This document shows, piece by piece, positions 35,102-42,793 of a stretch of DNA of 64,000 nt. Made by a program: the position numbers and the translations under genes. Below the pieces are notes generated by a model, which worked only from the letters and a program-made list of their open reading frames with translations, ran no database searches and was not told where the DNA came from. The stretch is from Polyangium mundeleinium (GTDB taxonomy: Bacteria > Myxococcota_A > Polyangia > Polyangiales > Polyangiaceae): positions 3,589,001-3,653,000 of the forward strand of contig NZ_JAQNDO010000001.1 of NCBI RefSeq assembly GCF_028369105.1. Reading direction: 5' to 3'. The first letter of the stretch is position 1. Every line of letters starts with the position of its first letter.

Positions 35102-36810
35102 GGCGTCCCTTGGGTCGCCTCCAGGTACACGTCCATCTGGCCGATCGACGTGTGGTGCACGTATTTCTCGTCGAGCAGCCGCTGCATCTCCGGGAAATCG
35201 CGCATGGAGTCCGCCGAGTCGAAGGCGTCGCCCGTCACGTGCGGGAAGACGTCGTAATGCTCGACGACGATCGCCGCGGGGGGCGCCTTTTCGAGATCCG
35301 CGAGCAGAACCTTGCGATGCTCTTCCTTGGCCCAGGCGACGCGCTGCGGGACGTTGTAGATGTACCGTGTCGCCGCGGCGCGGTCGGCCATGTCGTAGAT
35401 CGACGGCTCGAAGCCCCACACGAAAATGGGGCGGTTCGCCGGGACCACGCTCCGGAGCAGATCGGCCACGGCGCGGTTCGTCACGGTATTCACGTCGGCC
35501 ACGCTGGCGAGCTCGTCGAGGCCCCGCTGATTGCGCAGCCCATCGGCCACGAGGGCCAGGCGTTTCTGCGTGCGCACGAGGAACGAGCCCGGGACGTCCT
35601 TCGTGGCCGTCCGGCCGAAGGGCACGAGCAGGAGCACCAGGAAAAAACCGGCGAAGCCGAGCGCCCCGCGCGTCCGCGCCCGCTTTCGGAGAGCGTGATA
35701 CCCGAGCGCGGCGACGAGCCCCGTGAGCGGCCAGGTCGCGCCGTAATGGTAGGGGAAAAACTTCCCCTGCATGGCCACGCCGACGAGGTGGATGAAGGCA
35801 ATGCCGAGCGCGAGCAAGGCGAGCGGCCGCTCGCGCGCGCCCAGGCCGAAGCCGAGCGCGAGGAGCAGGCCGATCGTGGGGACACTCCCGTATTGCTGGA
35901 ACCACTCGGTGAAGGCCCAATAAAACATCGCCGTCGGGGCCGCGCCGTGCCAGCCGAGCGCCGTGTAATAGGGCGTGAAGACGAACAGGACGCGGTGCAG
36001 GTCCCCGAGCGCGCCCCGCGCGCCGAACCAGGCCGCGCACAGGGCAATGGGAATCGCCCCGCCCGCCGCGAGGAGGAGCGAGGGGCGAACGAGGCCGCGG
36101 GCGGCGGCGCGCAGGCGCTCGATCGTCGGGCGCGCGGGGTCCGTGTCCCACCACGCGGGCAGGAGCGCGACGAACGCGGCGCCGCCCACGAGCGGCGGCT
36201 TGAGGAGGCCGGCGAACCCGAAGAGGAACCCCGCGACGACCCAATCCCGCGCCTTCGTCGCCGCGGCGGAAGGCAGGCCGGACGGCCCTTTGCGCGGGGC
36301 GCAGAGCAGGGCGGCGATCGTGATCATGCCGCCGAACGACTCGGGCTGGGACGTGTGCCAGAAATCGAGCTGCGCGTGGACGAGGACGCTGATCGTGGCG
36401 GCGAGGAGCCCGAGCGTGCGGCTGCCCCAGAAGCGCAGCGTCAGGCGCGTCATGCCGAACGTCATGAGCGCGAGGCCAAAGACCTCGAGGATGCGGATGC
36501 CCCCCTGCGCGGACCCGAAGAGGAGCCGGGCGAGGGCGTAGACCAGGAAGATCCCGGGGGGCTTGAAATCCCAGGCGTCGCGATAGGGCATCCCGCCTTC
36601 GAGCACGGTGCGCGCGACGACCGTGTAGATGCCCTGGTCGCGGCCGTGGCCGAACAGGAGGATCTGGCCGAACAGGAAGACGAGCGCGGCGAGGCACGTG
36701 GCGACGAGCGCGCGTTCGGCGAGGAGGTCGAGGTAGCCCGGGATCACGGGCGCCGGGGGCGGCGTGGACCGCTCGGGAGCGGAGGACGGGTCGTCGGCGG
36801 CGAGAGTCAC
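35098..36810 (-). CDS. GT39 (PMT/ArnT-like) membrane glycosyltransferase
   Basis: The 570-residue protein has a short cytosolic Pro-rich start, a first membrane helix (ALVATCLAALVFLFGQILLF) and then GHGRDQGIYTVVARTVLEGG, MPYRDAWDFKPPGIFLVYAL. The Asp and the PYRD-WDFKPPG loop are the family's catalytic periplasmic loop. About ten membrane segments and a C-terminal soluble domain follow. Members move a sugar from a polyprenyl-phosphate donor to lipid A, protein or another lipid at the periplasmic face. Its stop overlaps the ATPase start, an unusual partnership with an ABC importer. Confidence 0.87.
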   Translation of the reverse strand: MTLAADDPSSAPERSTPPPAPVIPGYLDLLAERALVATCLAALVFLFGQILLFGHGRDQGIYTVVARTVLEGGMPYRDAWDFKPPGIFLVYALARLLFGSAQGGIRILEVFGLALMTFGMTRLTLRFWGSRTLGLLAATISVLVHAQLDFWHTSQPESFGGMITIAALLCAPRKGPSGLPSAAATKARDWVVAGFLFGFAGLLKPPLVGGAAFVALLPAWWDTDPARPTIERLRAAARGLVRPSLLLAAGGAIPIALCAAWFGARGALGDLHRVLFVFTPYYTALGWHGAAPTAMFYWAFTEWFQQYGSVPTIGLLLALGFGLGARERPLALLALGIAFIHLVGVAMQGKFFPYHYGATWPLTGLVAALGYHALRKRARTRGALGFAGFFLVLLLVPFGRTATKDVPGSFLVRTQKRLALVADGLRNQRGLDELASVADVNTVTNRAVADLLRSVVPANRPIFVWGFEPSIYDMADRAAATRYIYNVPQRVAWAKEEHRKVLLADLEKAPPAAIVVEHYDVFPHVTGDAFDSADSMRDFPEMQRLLDEKYVHHTSIGQMDVYLEATQGTP

Positions 36811-36866
36811 CGGGGCGACGTTCTAGTCGGGATCGGCGGCGGCTCCAACCAATTTGGGCCCGTCCG

Positions 36867-37793
36867 TCAGATGCGGTACGTCCGTTCGATCGCGTGTACG
36901 AAGAGCGGCGCGACAGACTCGATGGCGCTGCCTGCGAGCTGCTGGCTGCCGGGGTGCGAGTCGGTGCCGAGGATGTGCTCGAACATGCCGCTCGCCCGGA
37001 GTTTTTCGAGGGCGCCGGGGGGCAGGACGAGGTGGCTCGCGACGGCGTGGCAGCGCGTCGCGCCGGCCGCGAGGTAGGCCGCGGCGGCCTGGATGAGCGA
37101 GGATCCCGTGCGGATCATGTCGTCGTAGATGACGACCTCGCGGCCGCGGACGTCGGCGTTGACGCCCGTGACGGCGAGCTTGCCGGTATCGGGATCGCGG
37201 CGCTTGTAGACGAACGCGGGCTCGACATCGAGGTCACGCGCGAGGCTCTGGACCCACTTGGCGCGGCCGGCGTCGGTGGCGCCGAGCAGGTACGAGCGGC
37301 CGTCCATGGTGCGCTGGATGAGCTTCGTGACGAGCGACGCGCCGTAGAGGTGGTGGGTGACGTGGCTGTCGCCGAAGTAGTAGGGGATGCCGTCGGTGTG
37401 GAGGTCGAAGAGGTAGACGCGCGTGCCGCCCTCGCAGGGCGGGATGGCCGAGACGAGGCGGGCGCGGGTCTTCGCGGTGACGACCTCGCCGGGCTGGACG
37501 GCGCGCTCCATGGTCGCGTAGCCGAAATACGGCATGACGATGGAGAGGGAGCGGGCGCCGCCGGTGCTGATGGCGCAGCCGAGGTCGTAGAGCTCGAGCC
37601 AGTCGAGGTCGGTCGGGGTGCCGCCGAGCAAGACGACGTCGCGGCCCCACGGGTCCTCGGCGACGCGAAGGTAACGCTCGCCGTCGGGGAAGGTCTTGTG
37701 CACGATCTCGCCGCGGTCGAGCTCGCCGGCCGCGAGGAAACGGGGCTCGAGGTAGGCATACGAGGAGATCGTGAAGAGGAGCTTCCGGGCCAT
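36867..37793 (-). CDS. Ribose-phosphate pyrophosphokinase (PRPP synthetase-like)
   Basis: The 308-residue enzyme starts MARKLLFTISSYAYLEPRFL; AGAAGGA seven bases upstream supports this start. Prs-family motifs are FPDGERYLRV, VMPYFGYATMERAV (canonical PYFGYARQDR is altered), LFDLHTDGIPYYF (canonical DLH-QIQGFF is altered), YKRRDPDTGK and the PRPP loop VVIYDDMIRTGSS. It would make PRPP from ribose 5-phosphate and ATP. The altered motifs suggest the divergent branch of the family, and a second, canonical Prs may exist elsewhere. It is divergent from the TPR gene 94 bp away. Confidence 0.82.
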   Translation of the reverse strand: MARKLLFTISSYAYLEPRFLAAGELDRGEIVHKTFPDGERYLRVAEDPWGRDVVLLGGTPTDLDWLELYDLGCAISTGGARSLSIVMPYFGYATMERAVQPGEVVTAKTRARLVSAIPPCEGGTRVYLFDLHTDGIPYYFGDSHVTHHLYGASLVTKLIQRTMDGRSYLLGATDAGRAKWVQSLARDLDVEPAFVYKRRDPDTGKLAVTGVNADVRGREVVIYDDMIRTGSSLIQAAAAYLAAGATRCHAVASHLVLPPGALEKLRASGMFEHILGTDSHPGSQQLAGSAIESVAPLFVHAIERTYRI

Positions 37794-37887
37794 CGTGGGG
37801 TCCTTCTGGTCCATCTGTGCGCGGGTGTCACGTGCCAAGGCGTGTCCGGGCTTTGCACAGGGGGGTGGTCGGTGTAGACGGGAAGTG

Positions 37888-38928
37888 ATGGAAGGCACGT
37901 CGGCTCGCGAACGTGGCAGCGCCGCGCTGGGCGCCGGATGGCTCCTCGTGGTGGGGCTCTTCGCCTCCTCGGGGGCGGCCCAGCCTGCCCAGGAGAGCGA
38001 GGAGCAGAAGAAGAACATCGCTCGCGGCTACGTGATCTCGGGCGACGAGGCCTTCGAGCAGGGGGACATGGCGCGCGCGCTCGATCGGTACGAGCGGGCC
38101 GAGCGGCTGATACCGGCGCCCACGGTGCGCCTGCGCATCGCGCGTGTGCTGGCCAAGCAGGGCAAGCTCGTCGAGGCGCGCGTGAAGTACAAGGCGGCTG
38201 CGACGGCGGATGTCGCATCGGACGCGCCGGACGTATTCTTCAAGGCGGTGGTCGAGGCGCAGAAGGAGCTCGCGGCGCTCGAGCCGAGGATCCCGTCGGT
38301 GCAGATCGACGCACCTTCCGGCGCGGGCGGGGCCACGATCGACAAGACGATCCTCGAGGACAGCGCGCTCGGCGCGCCGATCCCGGTGAACCCGGGGCCC
38401 CACACGATTGAGCTCCCTTGCTGCGGGATCCAGACGACATCGCCGAAGGAGGGCGAGCGCGTGCGGCTCACGTTCACGGTGCGGCCGACCGAGGCGCCCG
38501 CGTCGTCGGCCGCCGGCCCCAGTGTCCGGCTGATTGCGGGCCTGTCGACGCTGGGGGTGGGCGTCGTGTCGCTGGGGGTGGGATTCGTGGGGGTGGGGAT
38601 GGTCCAGGCGGCGAATTCGGACCCGACCTTCGAGAAGGCTCGGTCTCTGTATGGCGTGCAAGACAACGTCTGCGATCTCGCCGCGGGCAGCGAGCCGCTG
38701 GTGCCGGGCGTGAACAGGGAGGGGGTTCTCGACGCCTGCAATCGAGGTGATACGGGCAGGCTCCTGCAGCTCGTGTTTTTCCCGGTCGCCGGGCTTGTGA
38801 CCGGCGTCGGCATCTACCTCCTCGCGACGAGCGGCCGGGGCGACAAGAAGCCCGCGTCGAGTCGGGTCGAGGTGCTTCCGACCGTGGGGAAGGGGTACGG
38901 CGGGCTTCTCGTGCAAGGTTCTTTTTGA
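37888..38928 (+). CDS. Secreted/membrane TPR-PEGA-type protein
   Basis: The ATG at 37888 begins a signal-like segment (LGAGWLLVVGLFASSGAAQP). In the 346-residue product a TPR pair follows (ARGYVISGDEAFEQGDMARA, ALDRYERAERLIP), then a beta-rich PEGA-like region (IPVNPGPHTIELPC) and two membrane helices (VRLIAGLSTLGVGVVSLGVG; LVFFPVAGLVTGVGIYLLAT) around a Cys-containing loop. The architecture is common in myxobacteria, with function unknown. The stop overlaps a TTG of the next frame, whose own C-terminal part is related. Confidence 0.72.
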   Translation: MEGTSARERGSAALGAGWLLVVGLFASSGAAQPAQESEEQKKNIARGYVISGDEAFEQGDMARALDRYERAERLIPAPTVRLRIARVLAKQGKLVEARVKYKAAATADVASDAPDVFFKAVVEAQKELAALEPRIPSVQIDAPSGAGGATIDKTILEDSALGAPIPVNPGPHTIELPCCGIQTTSPKEGERVRLTFTVRPTEAPASSAAGPSVRLIAGLSTLGVGVVSLGVGFVGVGMVQAANSDPTFEKARSLYGVQDNVCDLAAGSEPLVPGVNREGVLDACNRGDTGRLLQLVFFPVAGLVTGVGIYLLATSGRGDKKPASSRVEVLPTVGKGYGGLLVQGSF

Positions 38929-38936
38929 GGGCCGCG

Positions 38937-39452
38937 ATGGGGAGCGCGCGCCGTCGTGACGCTCGTGCCGGCGCTTTCGTGTCGATGGTGGCGCTTTCCG
39001 CGATGATGGTGCCCGGCAATGCGCGCGCGGACGAGCCGGGGGCCGGATGGGATGGACGGTTCGTCGTGGGGATGAGCGCGATCGGGGTATCGGCGGTGTC
39101 GCTGGGGTTCGGGATCCTGTCGACGTACCAGGTGCACGAGGCGAATGAGGTGATGCGAGCGAGCGCATTCGCGGCGCAGTTCACGCACAAGCAAAACGTG
39201 TGCGTGGCGGCGGAGACGTCGGCGGATCCGGGGGCGGGGGTCATCCGGGAGACGTGCGCGCGGGGGAATACGTGGAACACGTTGCAGTACGTGATGTATG
39301 GGCTGCACGTGGGGGCAGCGTTCGCGGGGGCTTATCTGGTCGTGACGAGTATCATCCCGGCGGAGAAGAAGGCCGCGGCGGGGAGCGGGGTCGCGGTGGT
39401 GCCGGTGGTTTCGGCAGGGTATGGCGGGGTGGTGGTGAGCGGGGCGTTTTGA
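38937..39452 (+). CDS. Membrane protein related to the C-terminal half of the preceding gene
   Basis: The ATG at 38937 has GAGGG eight bases upstream; a TTG overlapping the previous stop is less likely. The 171-residue product has a signal peptide (MVALSAMMVPGNARADE), a helix (IGVSAVSLGFGILSTYQV), a loop with KQNVCVAAETS and ETCARGNTWN, and a second helix (HVGAAFAGAYLVVTSI). The order helix-VC-loop-C-R-N/G-helix matches the preceding protein without its TPR and PEGA parts. The two are probably a duplicated pair acting in the envelope. The function is unknown. Confidence 0.68.
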   Translation: MGSARRRDARAGAFVSMVALSAMMVPGNARADEPGAGWDGRFVVGMSAIGVSAVSLGFGILSTYQVHEANEVMRASAFAAQFTHKQNVCVAAETSADPGAGVIRETCARGNTWNTLQYVMYGLHVGAAFAGAYLVVTSIIPAEKKAAAGSGVAVVPVVSAGYGGVVVSGAF

Positions 39453-39456
39453 GGCG

Positions 39457-39867
39457 TCAGCGGATGGGGCGGATGTGGTCGATCCGTCGGTCGTGGAGGA
39501 TCTCGTAGGTGGCCTTCAGCGTGACCGACTCGCCGGGCTGCATGATCTCCGTGCAATAAAATCTGTTCCCGAGGCGCAGGCAGTCTCCCATTCCCAGTTC
39601 GGTCGCCGGTCGTTGGACTCCCTGGCCCCACCAGTTTTTCTCCTTCAGGGCCGATTCGGGCACATCACAGGCAAACGTCACGTCTGCGATTGGCGGGTCC
39701 CTGAGAAGCACATGATGCAGGTAAATATGGCAGCCGTTCACGCGCGTCGGCTTTTTCAGTTCGAGCGTGACCTCGGAGGGCTCGCCGCGCGCGCAGGAAG
39801 CGAGCGCGAGGGCCACGCAAATGCAGAGGGAGCTTCGCAAGGCACCTCGACGGCGGCAGGAGGTCAT
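39457..39867 (-). CDS. Lipoprotein, tandem paralogue A
   Basis: The 136-residue product has a lipoprotein signal ending ALALASC. The mature part shares most motifs with its upstream neighbour: KKPTRVNGCHIYLHHVLL, ACDVPESALKEKNWWGQG, GDCLRLGNRFYC and PGESVTLKATYEI. Four conserved Cys suggest two disulphides. The ATG overlaps the neighbour's stop (ATGA), so both are made from one message. The family is not recognised. The immunoglobulin-like beta composition is only an impression. Confidence 0.7.
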   Translation of the reverse strand: MTSCRRRGALRSSLCICVALALASCARGEPSEVTLELKKPTRVNGCHIYLHHVLLRDPPIADVTFACDVPESALKEKNWWGQGVQRPATELGMGDCLRLGNRFYCTEIMQPGESVTLKATYEILHDRRIDHIRPIR

Positions 39868-40244
39868 CGGATCGGCCGGAGATGATCGCCCCGTCGGTGC
39901 GTGATCTCGTAGGTCGCCTTGAGCGTGACCGACTCTCCAGGTTTGATTGTCTCCATGCAGTAGAATCTATTGCCAAGACGCAGGCAGTCGCCCACGTACA
40001 TGCCGGTCCACGGGCGTTTCGAGCCTTCCCCCCACCAGTTCTTTTCGTTCAGGGCCGACTCCGGTACGTCACACGCATAGGTCAGGTACGCAACGAGCGG
40101 ATCCTGGAGGAGCGCCTCGTCCAAAAAGACGTTGCAATCGTTCACGCGTGTTGGCTTTTCCAGGTTGAGCGTGACCTTGGAGGGCTCGCCATGTGTGCAT
40201 GCCGAGAGCATACCCGCGATGATGATCAGAATGGAGAGTCGCAT
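39864..40244 (-). CDS. Lipoprotein, tandem paralogue B
   Basis: The ATG at 40244 gives an ideal lipoprotein signal, MRLSILIIIAGMLSAC; an in-frame start eight codons earlier is less likely. The mature part carries EKPTRVNDCNVFLDEALL, ACDVPESALNEKNWWGEG, GDCLRLGNRFYC and PGESVTLKATYEI, shared with the next gene. This is a tandem duplication. The function is unknown. The operon likely starts at the Cys-rich lipoprotein gene upstream. Confidence 0.7.
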   Translation of the reverse strand: MRLSILIIIAGMLSACTHGEPSKVTLNLEKPTRVNDCNVFLDEALLQDPLVAYLTYACDVPESALNEKNWWGEGSKRPWTGMYVGDCLRLGNRFYCMETIKPGESVTLKATYEITHRRGDHLRPIR

Positions 40245-40267
40245 GGTCGGATTCCTGACACGAGTCA

Positions 40268-40504
40268 TTAGTCACACTGGTCGAAGCGTAGCTTTTCCTG
40301 CGCACAGTCGACGCACTTCCGACGCAGCTCGTTGCAACAGTCGTTGCACCCCGATTGGGCGCCAGGGTGGCCACAACTGTTGTGACAAAGAGTGGTCTCC
40401 TCGTTGCACTTCACTGGATCCGCGCACTGAAACGCCGTCACGGTGGACCCACCACAACCCGTCAGCAAGCTCGCCAGGAGAACCACCGCCGAACCCACAC
40501 GCAT
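40268..40504 (-). CDS. Small Cys-rich lipoprotein
   Basis: The 78-residue product has the signal MRVGSAVVLLASLLTGC, then about 60 residues with ten Cys (CADPVKCNEETTLCHNSC, CNDCCNELRRKCVDC). The spacing suggests several disulphides or a metal site. It is the first gene of a three-lipoprotein run on this strand. The family is not recognised. Small Cys-rich lipoproteins are common in this group of bacteria. Confidence 0.6.
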   Translation of the reverse strand: MRVGSAVVLLASLLTGCGGSTVTAFQCADPVKCNEETTLCHNSCGHPGAQSGCNDCCNELRRKCVDCAQEKLRFDQCD

Positions 40505-40589
40505 GAGCTTCGCCCCTCACCCCGCAGCCTGCCGGCCCTCTCCCGACGCGTCAACCTCTTTCCCCGCCTGGATCGCCCCTCGCGCCCGG

Positions 40590-40804
40590 CGCAACCGCCC
40601 CGATCCACGCCTCGATCCGCCCCGTCACGTCGCACAACCGCCTCCCTCGCGACCTCGATCGCACCACGCGCCTCACGCAACCGGCTCCCTCGCGACCTCG
40701 ATCGACCCTCTCACCTCACGCAACCAGCTCCCTCGTGACCTCGATTGACCCGCGCACCTCACGCAACCGGGTCGATCGAGACCTTGATCGACCCAGTTGC
40801 GCAG
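40590..40804. repeat. Tandem repeat, five units of exactly 43 bp
   Basis: Units start at 40590, 40633, 40676, 40719 and 40762, anchored on CGCAACC (the second is CACAACC). The body varies around CTCCCTCGCGACCTCGATCG. The last unit folds into a long hairpin: CGCAAC and GGGTCGATC pair with GATCGACCC and GTTGCG, with one C-A mismatch. This hairpin begins seven bases after the stop codon of the minus-strand gene at 40811. The other units may be decayed copies of a terminator-like hairpin. Confidence 0.88.
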
Positions 40805-40810
40805 TCTACC

Positions 40811-41497
40811 TCACGAATCCTCGCCCTCCGGACCCTCGTCCGTGGAATCTGCCTCACGCTTCCGCTTCGGCCGCGTCGCCTCCAGGAAGGCCGCGACACG
40901 CTTCGGTTGCCCCGGGAAGAGCTTCTTCAGGTCACCTTCGAGCCGGTCGAGCTCCAGGTTGATGTCCTCCACGTAAAGCTCCTCCGACGTGCCCTGCAAG
41001 GCCAGCGCGCGCAGCCTGTCCGCGCGCTCCGTCGCGGTCCCGTCGAGCTTGTTCGTCACCGACCCGAGCCGCAGCGTCCATTGCAATGCGAGCGGCTCGT
41101 CCGGGTTCCGCCCGAGCTCGTCGAGCCACGCGCGCCCCTGCTTCACCTCACGATCGATCCCGAACGCCTGCGCCGCCGACGGCGAGACGTCCTTGAAAAA
41201 CCGCGTATAGGGCGCCGCGTCCCTCCGGCCCCCCGTCTTGTCCACGACGTCCCTGCCAAACGCCGCGACCTCCGGATCCCATTGCGCATCCGCGACCGCG
41301 AGCCGCGCCCGCGCGCGGCCAAGGGCACGCTCCAGCTTGCGGCGCTCCGCCGAAAGCGTGTCGCCCCTGGCCGTGAGCGATTCCCACAAGGGCGCGAGGT
41401 GCTTCGTGGTTTCGTCGCTGGCGAGGCCGTCGGCGATGGAGGCGCAAATGTCGGCGGCAGACTGTGCAGAGGTGTTCGTGCGTAGGTGGGTAGCCAT
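40811..41497 (-). CDS. Hypothetical helical protein
   Basis: The 228-residue product (MATHLRTNTSAQSAADICAS) has no signal peptide or membrane segment. It is predicted to be mostly helical with a coiled-coil stretch (SAERRKLERALGRARARLAV) and a basic, then acidic tail. I do not recognise a family. Immediately downstream lies the 43-bp repeat array, whose nearest unit forms a hairpin. It is separated from the sigma-factor gene by 169 bp that include another hairpin. Confidence 0.6.
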   Translation of the reverse strand: MATHLRTNTSAQSAADICASIADGLASDETTKHLAPLWESLTARGDTLSAERRKLERALGRARARLAVADAQWDPEVAAFGRDVVDKTGGRRDAAPYTRFFKDVSPSAAQAFGIDREVKQGRAWLDELGRNPDEPLALQWTLRLGSVTNKLDGTATERADRLRALALQGTSEELYVEDINLELDRLEGDLKKLFPGQPKRVAAFLEATRPKRKREADSTDEGPEGEDS

Positions 41498-41578
41498 GTG
41501 TGGAAGGTAACTGGTGCGGCGGGGGAGGTGTCAAGAGGGAAGGAGGACCGTTCCGAGGGCCTCTTGGTCCCCCTCCCG

Positions 41579-41668
41579 TGGGCCGCCGGTCCAGGGCGGC
41601 GGCGTCGGGCCTCGTGCTCGCCCTGCACCGTTGCCCGGCGCCGCCGTCCTGGGCCGGCGGTCTTTTTT
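41579..41668 (+). terminator. Extended hairpin with T tract on the + side
   Basis: GGGCCGCCGGTCCAGGGCGG near 41581 pairs imperfectly with CCGTCCTGGGCCGGCGG near 41643. A shorter local stem, CCGCCG/CGGCGG, is followed by TCTTTTTT. The polarity would stop a rightward transcript, for example antisense transcription into the sigma-factor gene, because no rightward gene ends here. It may also act as a 3' hairpin of the leftward sigma-factor message. Confidence 0.45.
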
Positions 41669-42755
41669 ATGGGCGAACGCGCGGCTCCGGTCGCGACAGC
41701 GCCGCTCCCGGAGCCGTGGGCGTCACTGATTTCGTGGCATTCTCCGCATAAAGAGCCAGCGCCGAGCGCCCCTTGCGCGGCGCCGGCATTCCGCGGTTCA
41801 GATGGACGTCGGGCGCCCTTCGCGGCAGGGGAGGTGTCTCCCGCAGGAGCGCCGAGACGCGCGGGATTGCGACGGCCTCGCCGTCGTGGTCCGGCGGAAG
41901 GGGTCGGGCTGCGGAGGCACAGGCGCGCGCGGGGGGCGCGCCGGGCATTGCATGGGGATTCGGAGAGGGCGTGGACGCGAGCACGAGAGCCGCCGCGCCC
42001 GTGCCCAGGAGCGCCCGCGTAGGCGCGCGGAGAGCCATTCGCGCGAGCCTTTGCCACGCGGCCCCGAGCCGCGCGCGAGCGTCGCGGGCAAACAGGGCGA
42101 TGAGCAAGAAGGGCACGAGGGCGAAGGGCGGCCGGCGGCCGGGCCGCATCTCGTCCATCCGCACGAGCCGTTTGCGCATCGACCGCAGCGCCTTGGAGAT
42201 TCGTGAAAAGACCGTGCTCGGGGCCATCGCCTGCTCGACCGCGATGTCGCGAATGCCTTGGTCGTGGATCACGTGCTCGAGGATCAGGTGACGTCGCGCG
42301 TCGTCGAGCTCTCCGAACACAATCGCGAGCCTCGCATGCTCCTCCAGGACGAAGGCCGTACCCGACGGGTCGGGCGCGTTCTCCAGGGCCTCCTGATCGA
42401 AGACGATATCAGGCGCGTTCCTCTGTTTCCTCAGATGGCGGAGCGTGATGTTTTTCACGATGGAACATAACCACTTGCTCATCCCCTCGCGATCCGCTGG
42501 ATCCGGGCGTTTTGATTTCGGCTTGCTACAGGCGACCAGAAATGCATCATTGACCAGGTCGGCGACATGAGCACGATTCGCGCCCAATCGACGCGCCACG
42601 CTCCGCATCTGCGTGATGTAGTGAGCGAAATCCTCCGCCGAGATGACCACGTCGGTCGAGGTCGTCGGGCGGGCGGTGGGGCGGTGCTGGGCCTGCATGT
42701 CTGTAAATCCCAGCAGGGGGACTTTTGTCCGAAAGAAATCGACCGCGGGGTCCAA
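41667..42755 (-). CDS. ECF-type sigma factor with membrane-spanning C-terminal extension
   Basis: Region 2 is seen at residues about 42-110 (MRSVARRLGANRAHVADLVN, WLCSIVKNITLRHLRKQR). Region 4 is at about 155-200 (LILEHVIHDQGIRDIAVEQA, MAPSTVFSRISKALRSMRKR). A hydrophobic helix, PPFALVPFLLIALFA, follows at about 210-225. Beyond it lies a long Pro/Arg/Ala-rich tail (total 362 residues). Ordinary ECF factors end after region 4, so the extension may tether or control it. An ATG at 42698 is an alternative start. It is divergent from a secreted protein gene that may be its target. Confidence 0.78.
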   Translation of the reverse strand: MDPAVDFFRTKVPLLGFTDMQAQHRPTARPTTSTDVVISAEDFAHYITQMRSVARRLGANRAHVADLVNDAFLVACSKPKSKRPDPADREGMSKWLCSIVKNITLRHLRKQRNAPDIVFDQEALENAPDPSGTAFVLEEHARLAIVFGELDDARRHLILEHVIHDQGIRDIAVEQAMAPSTVFSRISKALRSMRKRLVRMDEMRPGRRPPFALVPFLLIALFARDARARLGAAWQRLARMALRAPTRALLGTGAAALVLASTPSPNPHAMPGAPPARACASAARPLPPDHDGEAVAIPRVSALLRETPPLPRRAPDVHLNRGMPAPRKGRSALALYAENATKSVTPTAPGAALSRPEPRVRP

Positions 42756-42793
42756 AAACTCTTCCGGTCCGCTGGACGCGGAAGGTGGTTCGC

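Noticed and set aside
40590..40804. CRISPR array or coding repeat
   Set aside because: No spacers, a period that is not a multiple of three, and stop codons or frame changes in the translations.
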